Shown: positions 17,486 through 26,322, counted from the first letter of the stretch. The stretch is 64,000 bases of DNA from Alphaproteobacteria bacterium (GCA_030427405.1 JAUHXK010000001.1:62001-126000), one strand, 5' to 3'. Translations and numbers: made by a program. Notes: generated by a model from the sequence alone, not told the origin.

Positions 17486-19023
17486 AACAGATCCGGCTGT
17501 TCTCGGGCCTGTTCACGGTCGGGTTCTGGACATTGACAAGCCGGATACTGGGGTTCTTGCGAGAGATCCTTTTGACTGCCTATATCGGTCCGGGTCCCGT
17601 CATGGACGCGTTTGTGGCCGCGTTTCGCCTGCCCAACATGTTCCGCCGGTTCTTTGCCGAAGGCGCGTTCAACGCCGCTTTTGTCCCGATGTTCTCAAAA
17701 CGGCTGGAAGCCGGAGAAGACGCACAGGGCTTTGCCCAGCAGGCCTTCAACCTGCTGGCCGCCGCCGTGCTTGGCCTGGTCGGGCTGGGCATGATCTTTA
17801 TGCCCGGCCTCGTATGGTTGACCGCCGAAGGGTTTTACGGCGACGAGCGGTTCGATCTGGCGGTTGATTACGGGTATGTGGTTTTTCCCTACATCCTGTT
17901 CATGTCCCTGGCCGCGCTGTTTTCCGGCGTGCTGAATGCGACAGGCCGGTTTGCGGCAGCTGCGGCTGCGCCTGTCCTGCTGAACATATTCGCCTGCACC
18001 GCCCTGATCACCGCAGCCCTGTCCGGCGCCGAGGTCATTCGTTGGCTTATTGCCGTTATTCCCATCGCAGGCGTGGCACAGCTGGCCCTTGTCTGGGTTG
18101 CGACCGAACGCGCGGGCATTCGCATCCGGCCCGGCATGCCCCGCCTGAACCCTCAGATGCGGCACATGGTACGAGTCGCTGTACCGGCCGCACTGGCAAT
18201 GGGGGTGACCCAGGTCAACCTGGTTGTCGGACAGTTGGTTGCGTCGAAAACGGAAAAGGCCGTCAGTTGGCTGTTTGCCGCGGACCGGCTGTATCAGTTG
18301 CCGCTTGGGGTTGTCGGAATCGCCGTTGGCATCGTTTTGCTGCCTGACCTGTCACGTCGCCTGCGTGCTGACGACAAGGACGGCGCCCGAAACGCATTTT
18401 CGCGGGCGGGCGAATTCACGTTGTTGCTGACCATTCCGTCCACGGTGGCCTTTGTGATCATCCCGAACCCGTTGGTTTCGGTCCTGTTCGAGCGGGGCCA
18501 GTTCGGCAGTGCCGACACCTCGGCCACCGCATTGGCCGTGGCGGTTTATGGAATCGGCCTGCCTGCATTCATGTTGCAAAAGCTGCTGCAACCGCTGTTC
18601 TTTGCGCGTGAAGATACTAAATCGCCGTTTCGCTACGCCATGGTCGCCATGGTAGTTAACGCGGCGCTGGCCTTTGGGCTGTATCCGCTTGTCGGATGGA
18701 TCGCGCCCGCCATTGCCGCCTCGGTCGCGGGCTGGGCCATGGTCGCCCTGCTGATCATCGGGGCGCGGCGAATGGGGGAAGAGGCTCGTTTTGACGATCG
18801 CTTCAAGCGCAGGGCCTGGCGGATCGTGGCTGCGTCATGCGGCATGGGGGCGGTTTTGTATGCCGGAATTCACCTGTTTGGCTGGGCCTTCCAGATGTCG
18901 GGGTGGCGGTACCTGGCGCTTCTCATCCTGATCAAAGTTGCCGCTGCGACCTATTTCTTTCTGGGGCACCTGTTCAAAGCCTTTGAACTGGCCGAGTTCC
19001 GTCAGGCCTTGCGGCGGCGCTGA
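17482..19023 (+). CDS. murJ: Lipid II flippase MurJ
   Basis: Multi-spanning inner-membrane protein of the MVF/MOP superfamily that moves lipid II across the membrane for peptidoglycan synthesis. 513 residues with about 14 hydrophobic segments. The N-terminal TLTSRILGFLREILLTAYIG and PNMFRRFFAEGAFNAAFVPMF segments are diagnostic. The ATG overlaps the glnD stop (17482-17485), an arrangement (glnD-murJ) common in alphaproteobacteria. The stop codon abuts the stop of the convergent rhomboid-like gene at 19024, leaving no space for a terminator between them. Confidence 0.96.
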   Translation: MKQIRLFSGLFTVGFWTLTSRILGFLREILLTAYIGPGPVMDAFVAAFRLPNMFRRFFAEGAFNAAFVPMFSKRLEAGEDAQGFAQQAFNLLAAAVLGLVGLGMIFMPGLVWLTAEGFYGDERFDLAVDYGYVVFPYILFMSLAALFSGVLNATGRFAAAAAAPVLLNIFACTALITAALSGAEVIRWLIAVIPIAGVAQLALVWVATERAGIRIRPGMPRLNPQMRHMVRVAVPAALAMGVTQVNLVVGQLVASKTEKAVSWLFAADRLYQLPLGVVGIAVGIVLLPDLSRRLRADDKDGARNAFSRAGEFTLLLTIPSTVAFVIIPNPLVSVLFERGQFGSADTSATALAVAVYGIGLPAFMLQKLLQPLFFAREDTKSPFRYAMVAMVVNAALAFGLYPLVGWIAPAIAASVAGWAMVALLIIGARRMGEEARFDDRFKRRAWRIVAASCGMGAVLYAGIHLFGWAFQMSGWRYLALLILIKVAAATYFFLGHLFKAFELAEFRQALRRR

Positions 19024-19710
19024 TCAATCGCGGCGGATGCGCCCGACAATCCTGGCCCAGCCGCCGGGCGCTAGGAAAAAGGACAGGCAAAACCCCGTTG
19101 CAAAGCCGCCCAGGTCAGCAACCCAATCCGAGGTGCCCCCGAACAGCAGCCCAAAAAGCAATTGAATGCCCATCAGGACGGCAATCAGTTGAAACGCCCG
19201 CGCCTGGTTTTCACCCACCAATGACAACTTGCGCCACAACAGCCATGTGAACGCCCCGATCAGCCCATAGACGGGTGGGAAACCGCCAATCAGCGGGTAT
19301 CGCGGGTCCAGAAACAAGGCATAGGCCAGGGCACCGCCGACCCCCGAAAGGACAAAGATAATAAGCATCGGCAACCCGCCGAAAACCTCTCCGACCATCT
19401 TGCCCATCGCCAGCACGAACACGCAGACAAACAAAGCCTGCGTGAAACTGCCCGAAACGAAGGGGTAGGTGACGAACCGGATCACATGCTCAAAAGGCCA
19501 CCGACCATTTTGAATCATCCAGTCAAAAATATCGGCAGAAAACGCATAGGTCTGAATTGCGTCCAGACGCCACCCGACCGCGGTCGGGCCACCGATCAAA
19601 CCGCGGCTTCCCAAGGTGAACGCCAGTTCGACCCCCATGATGAACAGGACCAGCGCCACCACGACCGGCGGCAGGGGGTTCACGGCGGGGGTATAATGTT
19701 CACTGCTCAT
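19024..19710 (-). CDS. Rhomboid-fold membrane protein lacking the catalytic dyad (pseudoprotease)
   Basis: A 228-residue protein with about six membrane segments and the architecture of rhomboid proteases. The region that should hold the catalytic GxSG reads GGFPPVYGLIGAF (residues 142-153): the flanking VYGLIGAF matches active rhomboids, but serine is replaced by F144 and the next glycine by P145. In the last core helix the usual AHLGGF reads ADLGGF, with D199 in place of the catalytic histidine. It should therefore bind but not cut membrane substrates, like iRhoms or derlins; that role is inference. It is convergent with murJ and divergent from trpS. Confidence 0.85.
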   Translation of the reverse strand: MSSEHYTPAVNPLPPVVVALVLFIMGVELAFTLGSRGLIGGPTAVGWRLDAIQTYAFSADIFDWMIQNGRWPFEHVIRFVTYPFVSGSFTQALFVCVFVLAMGKMVGEVFGGLPMLIIFVLSGVGGALAYALFLDPRYPLIGGFPPVYGLIGAFTWLLWRKLSLVGENQARAFQLIAVLMGIQLLFGLLFGGTSDWVADLGGFATGFCLSFFLAPGGWARIVGRIRRD

Positions 19711-19796
19711 TGGGCTGGCCTTTCGCGGCTGTTGACGTCCCTTTGCCTCATGGGTAAGCGACGGGGACTGATTTTTCCAGACGGGAGTTCCCTTCG

Positions 19797-20825
19797 ATGA
19801 GCGCGACCCAGTTCACGCCACGCGTGTTTTCCGGCATCCAGCCTTCGGGAAACCTGCACCTGGGCAATTACCTGGGTGCACTCAAACGGTTCGCGGATAT
19901 GCAGGGCCTGGAAATGGAGACCGTGTACTGCATGGTCGACATGCACGCGATCACCGTCTGGCAAGACCCGTCAGAGCTGGCCCATTCTACCCGCGAACTA
20001 TGCGCAGGTTTCATTGCGGCCGGTGTCGACCCCGAACAATCAATCCTGTTCAACCAAAGCCAGGTGCCTGAACATGCGCAACTGGCCTGGATATTCAACT
20101 GCGTCGCCCGCATGGGCTGGATGCAGCGCATGACGCAGTGGAAGGACAAGGCCGGCAAGAACCAGCAGAACGCATCGCTGGGTCTGCTTGCCTATCCGTC
20201 ATTGATGGCAGCGGACATACTTGTCTATCACGCCACGCATGTGCCGGTGGGTGACGACCAGAAACAGCATCTGGAACTGACCCGAGACATTGCGATCAAG
20301 TTCAACAACGATTTTGGCATCGACTTCTTTCCGATTACCGAGCCGGTGATCGAAGGAGCCGCAACGCGGGTCATGAGCCTGCGTGACGGGGCAAAGAAAA
20401 TGTCCAAATCCGACCCGTCGGACATGAGCCGCATCAACATGACCGACGACGCCGATGCGATTGCCAAAAAGATCCGCAAGGCCAAGACGGACCCGGACGC
20501 GTTGCCATCGGATGTGGACGGTCTTGAGGGCCGGCCCGAAGCGCGCAACCTGGTGAACATTTACGCCGCGCTCAGCGATCAGACCGTTGCACAGGTCCTG
20601 TCCGAAGTCGGCGGAAAGCAATTTGGAACCTTCAAACCGATGCTGGCCGATCTGGCGGTGGCGCGCCTGTCTCCGATTTCGACAGAAATGGCGCGCCTGA
20701 TGAACGACCAGTCAGAGATCGACCGGATTCTGGCCCGTGGCTCGGAACGGGCCCGCGCGATTGCCGCGCCGATTCTGGACCGCACCTATGAAATCGTTGG
20801 GATGGTCGGGGCAGGCAAACGCTGA
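19797..20825 (+). CDS. trpS: Tryptophanyl-tRNA synthetase
   Basis: Class I aminoacyl-tRNA synthetase charging tRNA-Trp. The 342-residue length is typical of bacterial enzymes. The HIGH-equivalent [13 protein letters not shown] is at about residues 16-28, and the KMSKS loop [11 protein letters not shown] is near residue 200. Other family segments are [33 protein letters not shown] and [15 protein letters not shown]. The ATG follows GGGAGTTCCCTTCG. A hairpin terminator follows at 20842. Confidence 0.97.
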   Translation: MSATQFTPRVFSGIQPSGNLHLGNYLGALKRFADMQGLEMETVYCMVDMHAITVWQDPSELAHSTRELCAGFIAAGVDPEQSILFNQSQVPEHAQLAWIFNCVARMGWMQRMTQWKDKAGKNQQNASLGLLAYPSLMAADILVYHATHVPVGDDQKQHLELTRDIAIKFNNDFGIDFFPITEPVIEGAATRVMSLRDGAKKMSKSDPSDMSRINMTDDADAIAKKIRKAKTDPDALPSDVDGLEGRPEARNLVNIYAALSDQTVAQVLSEVGGKQFGTFKPMLADLAVARLSPISTEMARLMNDQSEIDRILARGSERARAIAAPILDRTYEIVGMVGAGKR

Positions 20826-20841
20826 GCCCCGCACAAATGTG

Positions 20842-20864
20842 ACGCCGCCCGATTTGGGCGGCGT
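20842..20864. terminator. Hairpin terminator between trpS and the convergent dehydrogenase gene
   Basis: ACGCCGCCC (20842-20850) pairs perfectly with GGGCGGCGT (20856-20864) around a 5-base loop, followed on the plus strand by TGCGTTTC. It sits 17 bases after the trpS stop and 23 before the stop of the convergent gene, so it may serve both directions. Confidence 0.7.
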
Positions 20865-20886
20865 TGCGTTTCGGCAGCGCGCGCCC

Positions 20887-21936
20887 TCAGGCCGCCTGCG
20901 CGCGCAAGACGTCCTGAACGATCTGCTCTGCCACCGCATGGGGGCTGACCGTTTCGTGCCCGGCGCGCGTCAGGATACGGTCCATTGTCCGTTCCAACGC
21001 CTCAAGCCGTTGACCAACCCAGGCCTGCCGATCCGATATCTGCAGAATCTCGGTTGCGACATTGACGATGCCTCCGCCATTGGCCACGAAATCAGGTGCG
21101 TACAGGATGCCCCGTTCATGCAGGCGCTGTGCATCCGCATCGGTCGCAAGCTGGTTGTTCGCCCCCCCGGCCACCGCGGCAACCTTCAAGGACGGAATCG
21201 TGGTTTCGTTCAGAATGCCGCCAATGGCGCAAGGCGCAAAAATGTCGGCCTCGACCGCGTAAATGGCATCGGGTGCAACGCGCCGCGCGCCAAACTTTTC
21301 TGCTACCGTCGCAGCCTGTTGCGGGTCGATATCGGTAACAACCAGTTGCGCGCCGTCTTGATGCAGAAGGCTGCACAGATGTTCGCCCACATGGCCCAAA
21401 CCCTGCACCGAAACAACCCGGCCGGACAGATCGTCCGATTCGAACCGATGTTTCGCGGTGATCCGTATGGCGTTGTATATACCACGTGCAGTAATCGGCG
21501 AGGGGTCGCCGCTGGCAAAAGCGCCATCGGCAAGTCCGGCAACAAAGTCAGCCTTGGCACCGATCTGCGCCATGTCGGCGGGGGTCATGCCCATGTCTTC
21601 GGCGGTCCAGTACAGCCCGTCCAGGCTTTGGACCACGCGACCAAAAGCCTGCAGCAAGGCCGGGGTCTTGTCGGCAGACGGGTCCCCGACGATAACCGCC
21701 TTGCCACCGCCCAGCGGCAAGTCGGCGGCGGCGTTCTTGAATGTCATGCCGCGCGACAAACGCAGCGCATCGTCCAACGCCTCGGCCGAATGCGCGTATG
21801 GGCGCATCCTGACGCCCCCGGCCGCGGGCCCCAGCTGCGTTGAGTGGATCGCGACATACCCAAAAAGGCCGGTCGCCGTGTCATTGAATTCAACCACATG
21901 TTCGTGGCCAGGTGCGTCTATCGCGGTAATTTCCAT
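20887..21936 (-). CDS. Leucine dehydrogenase (Glu/Leu/Phe/Val dehydrogenase family)
   Basis: NAD-dependent oxidative deaminase of branched-chain amino acids, 349 residues. Catalytic-region lysines are K67 (GMTFKNAAA) and K79 (LPLGGGKAVI); the Rossmann motif VQGLGHVGEHL lies near residue 180, and DFVANGGGIVNVA is typical of leucine dehydrogenases. I use ATG 21936, which has a GGAGGA site just upstream, instead of the longer open frame to 22143 that runs into the divergent regulator. Together with the Lrp-type regulator at 22066 and the aminotransferase at 22586 it forms a branched-chain amino acid module. Activity on valine or phenylalanine is not excluded. Confidence 0.9.
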   Translation of the reverse strand: MEITAIDAPGHEHVVEFNDTATGLFGYVAIHSTQLGPAAGGVRMRPYAHSAEALDDALRLSRGMTFKNAAADLPLGGGKAVIVGDPSADKTPALLQAFGRVVQSLDGLYWTAEDMGMTPADMAQIGAKADFVAGLADGAFASGDPSPITARGIYNAIRITAKHRFESDDLSGRVVSVQGLGHVGEHLCSLLHQDGAQLVVTDIDPQQAATVAEKFGARRVAPDAIYAVEADIFAPCAIGGILNETTIPSLKVAAVAGGANNQLATDADAQRLHERGILYAPDFVANGGGIVNVATEILQISDRQAWVGQRLEALERTMDRILTRAGHETVSPHAVAEQIVQDVLRAQAA

Positions 21937-22065
21937 CGGGTCCTCCGGCGTTCTGCCCAAAGTTTGCCACGCCACCACGAGCGATTTTCGCCAATACACA
22001 CTGGCCGATGCTAAATTTTTAGTGGTATCCATTAACCAGGACGAGAAAGATAGAGAAATACTCCA

Positions 22066-22527
22066 ATGGATCAAATCGACAGAAAGATTGTTCGAGCCCT
22101 GCAAAAGGATGGCCGCATGACAGTTGTCGATCTGGCCGAGCAAGTAGGGTTGTCAGCAACGCCGTGCGCGCGGCGACTTGACCGGCTGCAACGGGATGGC
22201 GTCCTGACGGGGTATGCCGCACAGGTGAACCATGAAAAGCTGGGGTTTTCCGTCACGATCTTTGTGTCTGTCGAACTTGAAAAACAAGACCGCAGCGCGA
22301 TTGACGCGTTCGAACGGGCGATCCGCCATTTTGACGAGGTGATGGAATGTTACCTGATGACAGGGTCGCGCGACATTCTTCTTCGCGTCGTGGCGCAGGA
22401 CCTCAACGCCTTTGATTCTTTTCTTGAGAACCGATTGATGAAAATCCCCGGTATCCGGAATCTGCGATCCAATTTTGCTTTGCGGACCATGCTCAAGCGC
22501 GACACGCTGCCGTTGACGACCGGATAA
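22066..22527 (+). CDS. Lrp/AsnC family transcriptional regulator
   Basis: A 153-residue regulator with an N-terminal winged HTH (MTVVDLAEQVGLSATPCARRLDRLQ) and a C-terminal RAM/AsnC ligand domain from about residue 65 (FVSVELEKQ, ECYLMTGSRDILLRVVA). Proteins of this family sense amino acids, often leucine. It is divergent from leucine dehydrogenase, sharing 129 bases, and is followed by a class IV aminotransferase, so control of branched-chain amino acid catabolism is the natural inference. The ATG follows GAGAAATACTCCA. Confidence 0.93.
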   Translation: MDQIDRKIVRALQKDGRMTVVDLAEQVGLSATPCARRLDRLQRDGVLTGYAAQVNHEKLGFSVTIFVSVELEKQDRSAIDAFERAIRHFDEVMECYLMTGSRDILLRVVAQDLNAFDSFLENRLMKIPGIRNLRSNFALRTMLKRDTLPLTTG

Positions 22528-22585
22528 TCCGCTGGACCTTGGCAACGGGCCGCCCTAGTTTCCGCCGGACCGGACGGAGGACAAG

Positions 22586-23449
22586 ATGGCAGTCGGCAAG
22601 AACATCCGAACCTATTTTGAAGGTACGTGGCATGATGGGGATGCCCCGATCATGCGGGCGGCGGATCATGGCGCATGGCTGGGGTCGTCCGTTTTCGACG
22701 GCGCGCGCTATTTCGATGGCATGGCCCCGGATCTAGACGCGCATTGCGATCGCGTAAACCGATCTGCCCAGGCCCTGATGCTGACACCGTCGGTCCCGAC
22801 CGGGCGTATGGTCGAACTGGTCCGCGAAGGGCTTGATGCCTGCGACCAGGACGCGGCGGTCTATATCCGTCCGATGTATTGGGGAATCGACGGCGACGCG
22901 ACGGCCATTGTCCCGCAGGAAGGCAGCACTGGCTTTGCCATTTGCCTGGAAGAAATTCCAATGGCCCCCGAAACCGCAGGCGCAACGCTGACAACAACGC
23001 GGTTTCGCCGCCCGGTTCTGGAAACCGCGGTGGTCAACGCCAAGGCGGGATGCCTGTATCCCAACAACGCCCGCATGCTGGCCGAGGCCCGGTCCAAGGG
23101 GTTTTCGAACGCGCTGGTGGCGGACGCCATGGGCAATGTTGCCGAAACCGCGACCGCCAACATCTTCATGGTCAAGGACGGAGAGGTTTTCACCCCTGCC
23201 CCCAACGGTACCTTTCTGGCAGGGATCACCCGCGCCCGCCACATCCGGAATCTGCGGCAAGACGGTGTCACCGTCCATGAAACCGTTCTGGGGTTCGATG
23301 ATTTCCACAACGCGGACGAGGTTTTCATGTCCGGGAACATGAACAAGGTCACGCCGGTTACCGCACTGGACGACACCCTATACCAGATCGGCCCCATGGC
23401 CCGCCGGGCCCGCAGCCTGTACTGGGACTGGGCCGCCAGCGAAAGCTAG
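22586..23449 (+). CDS. ilvE: Branched-chain amino acid aminotransferase (class IV)
   Basis: PLP-dependent fold-type IV aminotransferase of 287 residues, converting leucine, isoleucine and valine to their 2-oxo acids or back. Recognisable parts are WHDGDAPIMRAADHGAWLGSSVFDGARYF at the N-terminus (part quoted), the lysine region VNAKAGCLYPNNARML, and MGNVAETATANIFMVKDGEV. A GGACGGAGGACAAG site precedes the ATG. It follows the Lrp regulator by 58 bases. The related D-amino acid transaminases and aminodeoxychorismate lyases share the fold, but the neighbourhood argues for branched-chain substrates. Confidence 0.88.
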   Translation: MAVGKNIRTYFEGTWHDGDAPIMRAADHGAWLGSSVFDGARYFDGMAPDLDAHCDRVNRSAQALMLTPSVPTGRMVELVREGLDACDQDAAVYIRPMYWGIDGDATAIVPQEGSTGFAICLEEIPMAPETAGATLTTTRFRRPVLETAVVNAKAGCLYPNNARMLAEARSKGFSNALVADAMGNVAETATANIFMVKDGEVFTPAPNGTFLAGITRARHIRNLRQDGVTVHETVLGFDDFHNADEVFMSGNMNKVTPVTALDDTLYQIGPMARRARSLYWDWAASES

Positions 23450-23524
23450 GGGAACGGGACCTCTGGTTCGAGTTGCCAGACGAAGTTTGGTCGGGCATGA
23501 TCCGCGAAACCAAAGAGGACACTC

Positions 23525-23967
23525 ATGCGCAAGTTCCTGGTCATTCTTGACGATAGCCGCGAATGCCTGAATGCGATGCGTTTCGCAGCGATGCGCGCGG
23601 CACATACTGGCGGTGGCGTCACCATCCTGTCGGTCATCCCACCGGATGAATTCAATCACTGGATCGGCGTCGCCGAAGTCATGCGCGAAGAGGCGCGCGA
23701 ACGCATTCACGCCCATTTCGAGGTCTTTGCGAAATGGATGCGCGACAAACAGGGCATCGAACCCGAACTGGCCATCCGCGAGGGCGACCCGGTTCCGCAG
23801 ATCATTTCGCATGTCCAGTCCGACCCCGAGATCGGCGTGCTCGTGCTGGGCGCGGGCACCCCGGCCCTTTGGTAACACAATTGACCCGCAACTCGGGCAG
23901 CCTGCCGATCCCGATCACCATCGTGCCCGGTGATCTGAGCAAGGAAAAACTGGAAGAAATAACCTGA
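23525..23967 (+). pseudogene. Universal stress protein (UspA family), frameshifted near the C-terminus
   Basis: UspA-fold nucleotide-binding stress protein. The frame from ATG 23525 (MRKFLVILDDSRECLNAMRF) reads well to GVLVLGAGT and then ends PALW-stop at 23875, 116 residues. The missing C-terminal strand and ATP-binding tail continue in another frame as PGPLVTQLTRNSGSLPIPIT and on to a TGA at 23965-23967. Adding one C to the CCCC run at 23859-23862 restores a single 147-residue protein, the normal size. Either a real deletion of 3n+1 bases or a sequencing error is possible. A GAGGACACTC site precedes the start. Confidence 0.85.
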
Positions 23968-23976
23968 GGCAGGATC

Positions 23977-24570
23977 ATGACGAAGCAGGTTCAGTTCTGG
24001 TTCGACTTCGCCTCAACCTATTCCTATCTCAGCGCGGTACGGATCGAACAGGCCGCCCGGCAAAAGGGCGTTGCGGTATCTTGGCAGCCGTTCTTGCTGG
24101 GTCCAATTTTTGCCGCGCAGGGTTGGGACAGTTCGCCCTTTCGCCTGTATCCAGCCAAGGGCCGCTATATGTGGCGCGATATGGAGCGTATCTGCGCAGA
24201 CCGGGGGCTGGCCTTTCAGCGCCAGCAGATTTTTCCGCAATCCAGCCTGACGGCCGCGCGCATTGGATTGGCCCTTGATGACATGGGGCAGCGGGCCGCT
24301 TTCGCGCGCGCGGTATTTGCCGCCGAATTTGGCGATGGGCGCGATATATCAGACCCCGAGGTCCTTGCGGAATGCCTTGCCGCCTGCGATGCGCCCGTGG
24401 CGTTTCTGGACCGCGCTCAGGACCCGGACATCAAGGCCGCGCTGTTTGACCAGGTCGATCGGGCAAAAAGTCTGGGCATATTTGGTGCCCCATCCTTTGT
24501 TGCAGGCACCGAGCTGTTTTGGGGCGACGACCGGCTGGATGCCGCACTGGACTGGGCAACCCAAATTTAG
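23977..24570 (+). CDS. 2-hydroxychromene-2-carboxylate isomerase-like DsbA-family protein
   Basis: A 197-residue thioredoxin-fold protein of the DsbA/HCCA isomerase branch, which uses glutathione. The N-terminal segment FWFDFASTYSYLSAVRIEQ matches the isomerase signature, where a serine replaces the CxxC cysteine, and the C-terminal GIFGAPSFVAGTELFWGDDRLD is the cis-proline region. In its best-known form it acts in naphthalene catabolism, but no aromatic pathway genes are here, so the true substrate is open. It begins 9 bases after the stress-protein frame ends. Confidence 0.87.
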   Translation: MTKQVQFWFDFASTYSYLSAVRIEQAARQKGVAVSWQPFLLGPIFAAQGWDSSPFRLYPAKGRYMWRDMERICADRGLAFQRQQIFPQSSLTAARIGLALDDMGQRAAFARAVFAAEFGDGRDISDPEVLAECLAACDAPVAFLDRAQDPDIKAALFDQVDRAKSLGIFGAPSFVAGTELFWGDDRLDAALDWATQI

Positions 24571-24639
24571 AACGGTTCCAAAACTTGACTTCCCACGCGG
24601 CTGCGCGCATATCAGGTGCAACGCAAACGGAGCTCTGCC

Positions 24640-25200
24640 ATGTTCATCCAAACCGAATCCACGCCCAACCCGGCCACCCTGAAATTCCTTCCCGGTCAAA
24701 CGGTTCTGGAAGCCGGAACAGCGGATTTTCCAACTGCTGACGCGGCGGAAAAATCACCGCTTGCAACGCGGATTTTTGCGGTGAATGGCGTGACAGGCGT
24801 GTTTTTTGGCAATGATTTCGTCACCGTGACCAAATCGGATGACGTTCAGTGGGATCACATCAAACCAGCCGTTCTGGGCGCGGTGATGGAACATTACCAA
24901 TCCGGCCAACCGGTCATGTCGACCGAGGCCGCGGCCTCGGGCCACGCGGAACATTCCGGCGAAGACGCCGAGATTGTAAACCAGATCAAGGACTTGCTTG
25001 ACAGCCGTGTACGGCCCGCCGTGGCGCAGGATGGTGGCGACATTACCTTTCACGGGTTTGAACAGGGCGTCGTCTACCTGCATATGCAAGGGGCCTGTGC
25101 AGGGTGCCCATCGTCGACCCTGACCCTGAAAATGGGGATCGAGAACCTGCTGCGCCACTACATCCCCGAGGTTACCGAGGTACGCCCCGTTGCCGTCTGA
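24640..25200 (+). CDS. NifU-like iron-sulfur scaffold/carrier protein (NfuA type)
   Basis: A 186-residue protein with an Nfu N-terminal domain (MFIQTESTPNPATLKFLPG) and a C-terminal NifU-like domain holding the cluster-binding pair C153-x2-C156 in GACAGCPSS. It probably carries [4Fe-4S] clusters to apo-enzymes; abundant clients such as SdhB are encoded in the window. I start at ATG 24640 with GGAG upstream instead of the open frame from 24616, since homologues begin MFIQTE. Its last codons contain the TTG start of tsaB. Confidence 0.94.
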   Translation: MFIQTESTPNPATLKFLPGQTVLEAGTADFPTADAAEKSPLATRIFAVNGVTGVFFGNDFVTVTKSDDVQWDHIKPAVLGAVMEHYQSGQPVMSTEAAASGHAEHSGEDAEIVNQIKDLLDSRVRPAVAQDGGDITFHGFEQGVVYLHMQGACAGCPSSTLTLKMGIENLLRHYIPEVTEVRPVAV

Positions 25201-25780
25201 CCCAAAGATTCTGGCATTTGACACATCGGCCGCGCATTGCGCGGCCGCTTTGTTGTGCGGTGGGGAAATCAGGGTTTGCCGGGCCGAAGCGATGAACCGC
25301 GGACAGGCCGAGCGATTAATGCCCCTGTTGCATGACGTGCTGGCGGACGCCGAAATCGACTGGAAAGATCTTGATGCAATTGGTGTCGGTGTCGGTCCGG
25401 GGAACTTCACCGGAATCCGGATTTCCGTTTCCGCGGCCAGGGGGCTGGCATTGGGGCTAGGTGTTCCCGCAGTCGGAGTGTCGGGCTTCGACGCAATAGG
25501 TGCCTTGATGCCCGAGGGTCGATTGGCGGCTATTCCAGCACCCCGCGACCAGGTTTACCTTGATCTGCCCGAAGCCGGCCCGCAGCTGATGCCCCTGGCC
25601 CAGGCGCAACAAAAAGGGCCGTTGTATTTTTGCCCGGACCCGCGTGCGCAGGTTCAGTCTGTTGCGCGCATCGCCGCGCTTCGCTTTCCTGAAACACGCG
25701 TTGCGCCTGCCCCGCTGTATGTCCGGGCAGCAGATGCCGCCCCCTCGCGGGACACGCCGCCCGTGCTGCTGGACGGATGA
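25190..25780 (+). CDS. tsaB: tRNA threonylcarbamoyladenosine biosynthesis protein TsaB
   Basis: Partner of TsaD in forming the t6A modification at position 37 of ANN-decoding tRNAs. The N-terminal ASKHA fold is visible as PKILAFDTSAAHCAAALL, with GVGVGPGNFTGIRISVSAARG around residue 62. The start is TTG 25190, eleven bases inside the end of the nfu gene, with a GAGG site upstream; no ATG is available near the conserved N-terminus. The stop overlaps rimI by ATGA. At 196 residues it is a little shorter than the E. coli protein. Confidence 0.92.
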   Translation: MPSDPKILAFDTSAAHCAAALLCGGEIRVCRAEAMNRGQAERLMPLLHDVLADAEIDWKDLDAIGVGVGPGNFTGIRISVSAARGLALGLGVPAVGVSGFDAIGALMPEGRLAAIPAPRDQVYLDLPEAGPQLMPLAQAQQKGPLYFCPDPRAQVQSVARIAALRFPETRVAPAPLYVRAADAAPSRDTPPVLLDG

Positions 25781-26190
25781 CGCCCGCACAGATGGCCCGC
25801 ACGCATGCCGCGGCGTTCGACCAGGCCCGGCCCTGGTCAGCGGCAGAATTCGCCAGCCTTTTGGACAACCCTTTTACGCATGTGGTCGGTTCGGCCTCAT
25901 GTTTCGCGGTTTTCCAGGTCATCGCGGGCGAGGCCGAATTGCTGACCATAGCCACGGACCCGAAATTCCAAAGGCAGGGTCTTGCGTTTGCATGCATGCA
26001 AGCCTGGCACCGCCGCGCATCCGACTTGCAAGCCACACGGGCATTGCTGGACGTGGCCGCCGACAACGGCCCGGCAATTGCGCTTTACCGGCGCTGCGGC
26101 TATGCGCAATGCGGGCGACGGCAAGGGTATTACGCCCGCGACAATGCGGAAAACGTTGATGCAATTTTGATGGATCGCAGCCTGCCCTGA
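25777..26190 (+). CDS. rimI: Ribosomal-protein-alanine N-acetyltransferase (GNAT family)
   Basis: A 137-residue GNAT acetyltransferase. Strand-loop-helix features of the acetyl-CoA site are visible: ELLTIATDPKFQRQGLAFACM (quoted in part: PKFQRQGLAFACM), and the later ALLDVAADNGPAIALYRRCGY. Its ATG overlaps the tsaB stop (25777-25780). tsaB-rimI pairing is widespread, and RimI acetylates the N-terminus of ribosomal protein bS18. The arginine/glycine loop is slightly shortened (QRQGLA), so other protein substrates are possible. Confidence 0.88.
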   Translation: MTPAQMARTHAAAFDQARPWSAAEFASLLDNPFTHVVGSASCFAVFQVIAGEAELLTIATDPKFQRQGLAFACMQAWHRRASDLQATRALLDVAADNGPAIALYRRCGYAQCGRRQGYYARDNAENVDAILMDRSLP

Positions 26191-26210
26191 CGACAGGAAG
26201 GCGATTCTGG

Positions 26211-26239
26211 GACCAAATGGTCAAAAAAGCGGTTGACCA
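26211..26239 (+). promoter_or_regulatory. Putative operator and promoter of the BMP transporter operon
   Basis: GACCA-AA-TGGTC (26211-26222) and TGGTCAA-N8-TTGACCA (26218-26239) form three alternating half-sites. The last half-site supplies a TTGACC -35 box (26233-26238) with CTTAAT (26257-26262) 18 bases on as a possible -10. A dimeric regulator bound here would cover the promoter. Confidence 0.5.
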
Positions 26240-26295
26240 CCGTAGATTCAAACGGCCTTAATTGCCGTCATCACAGCAGTTCTGCTCGCTCTGAG

Positions 26296-26322
26296 CGGGG
26301 CTGGGCCAACGTCCCTGCCCCG
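26296..26322 (+). promoter_or_regulatory. Strong hairpin in the leader of the BMP-type binding protein gene
   Basis: CGGGGC (26296-26301) pairs with GCCCCG (26317-26322); inside, GGG pairs with CCC across one T-T mismatch around a 7-base loop. It ends 28 bases before the ATG and just upstream of the GGGAG ribosome-binding site. It may stabilise the mRNA or modulate expression. I do not recognise a riboswitch class. Confidence 0.45.

Noticed and set aside
22011-22022. CTAAA-TT-TTTAG between the Lrp and leucine dehydrogenase genes
   Set aside because: A possible Lrp site, but arms of 5 bases in AT-rich sequence are too weak to call.
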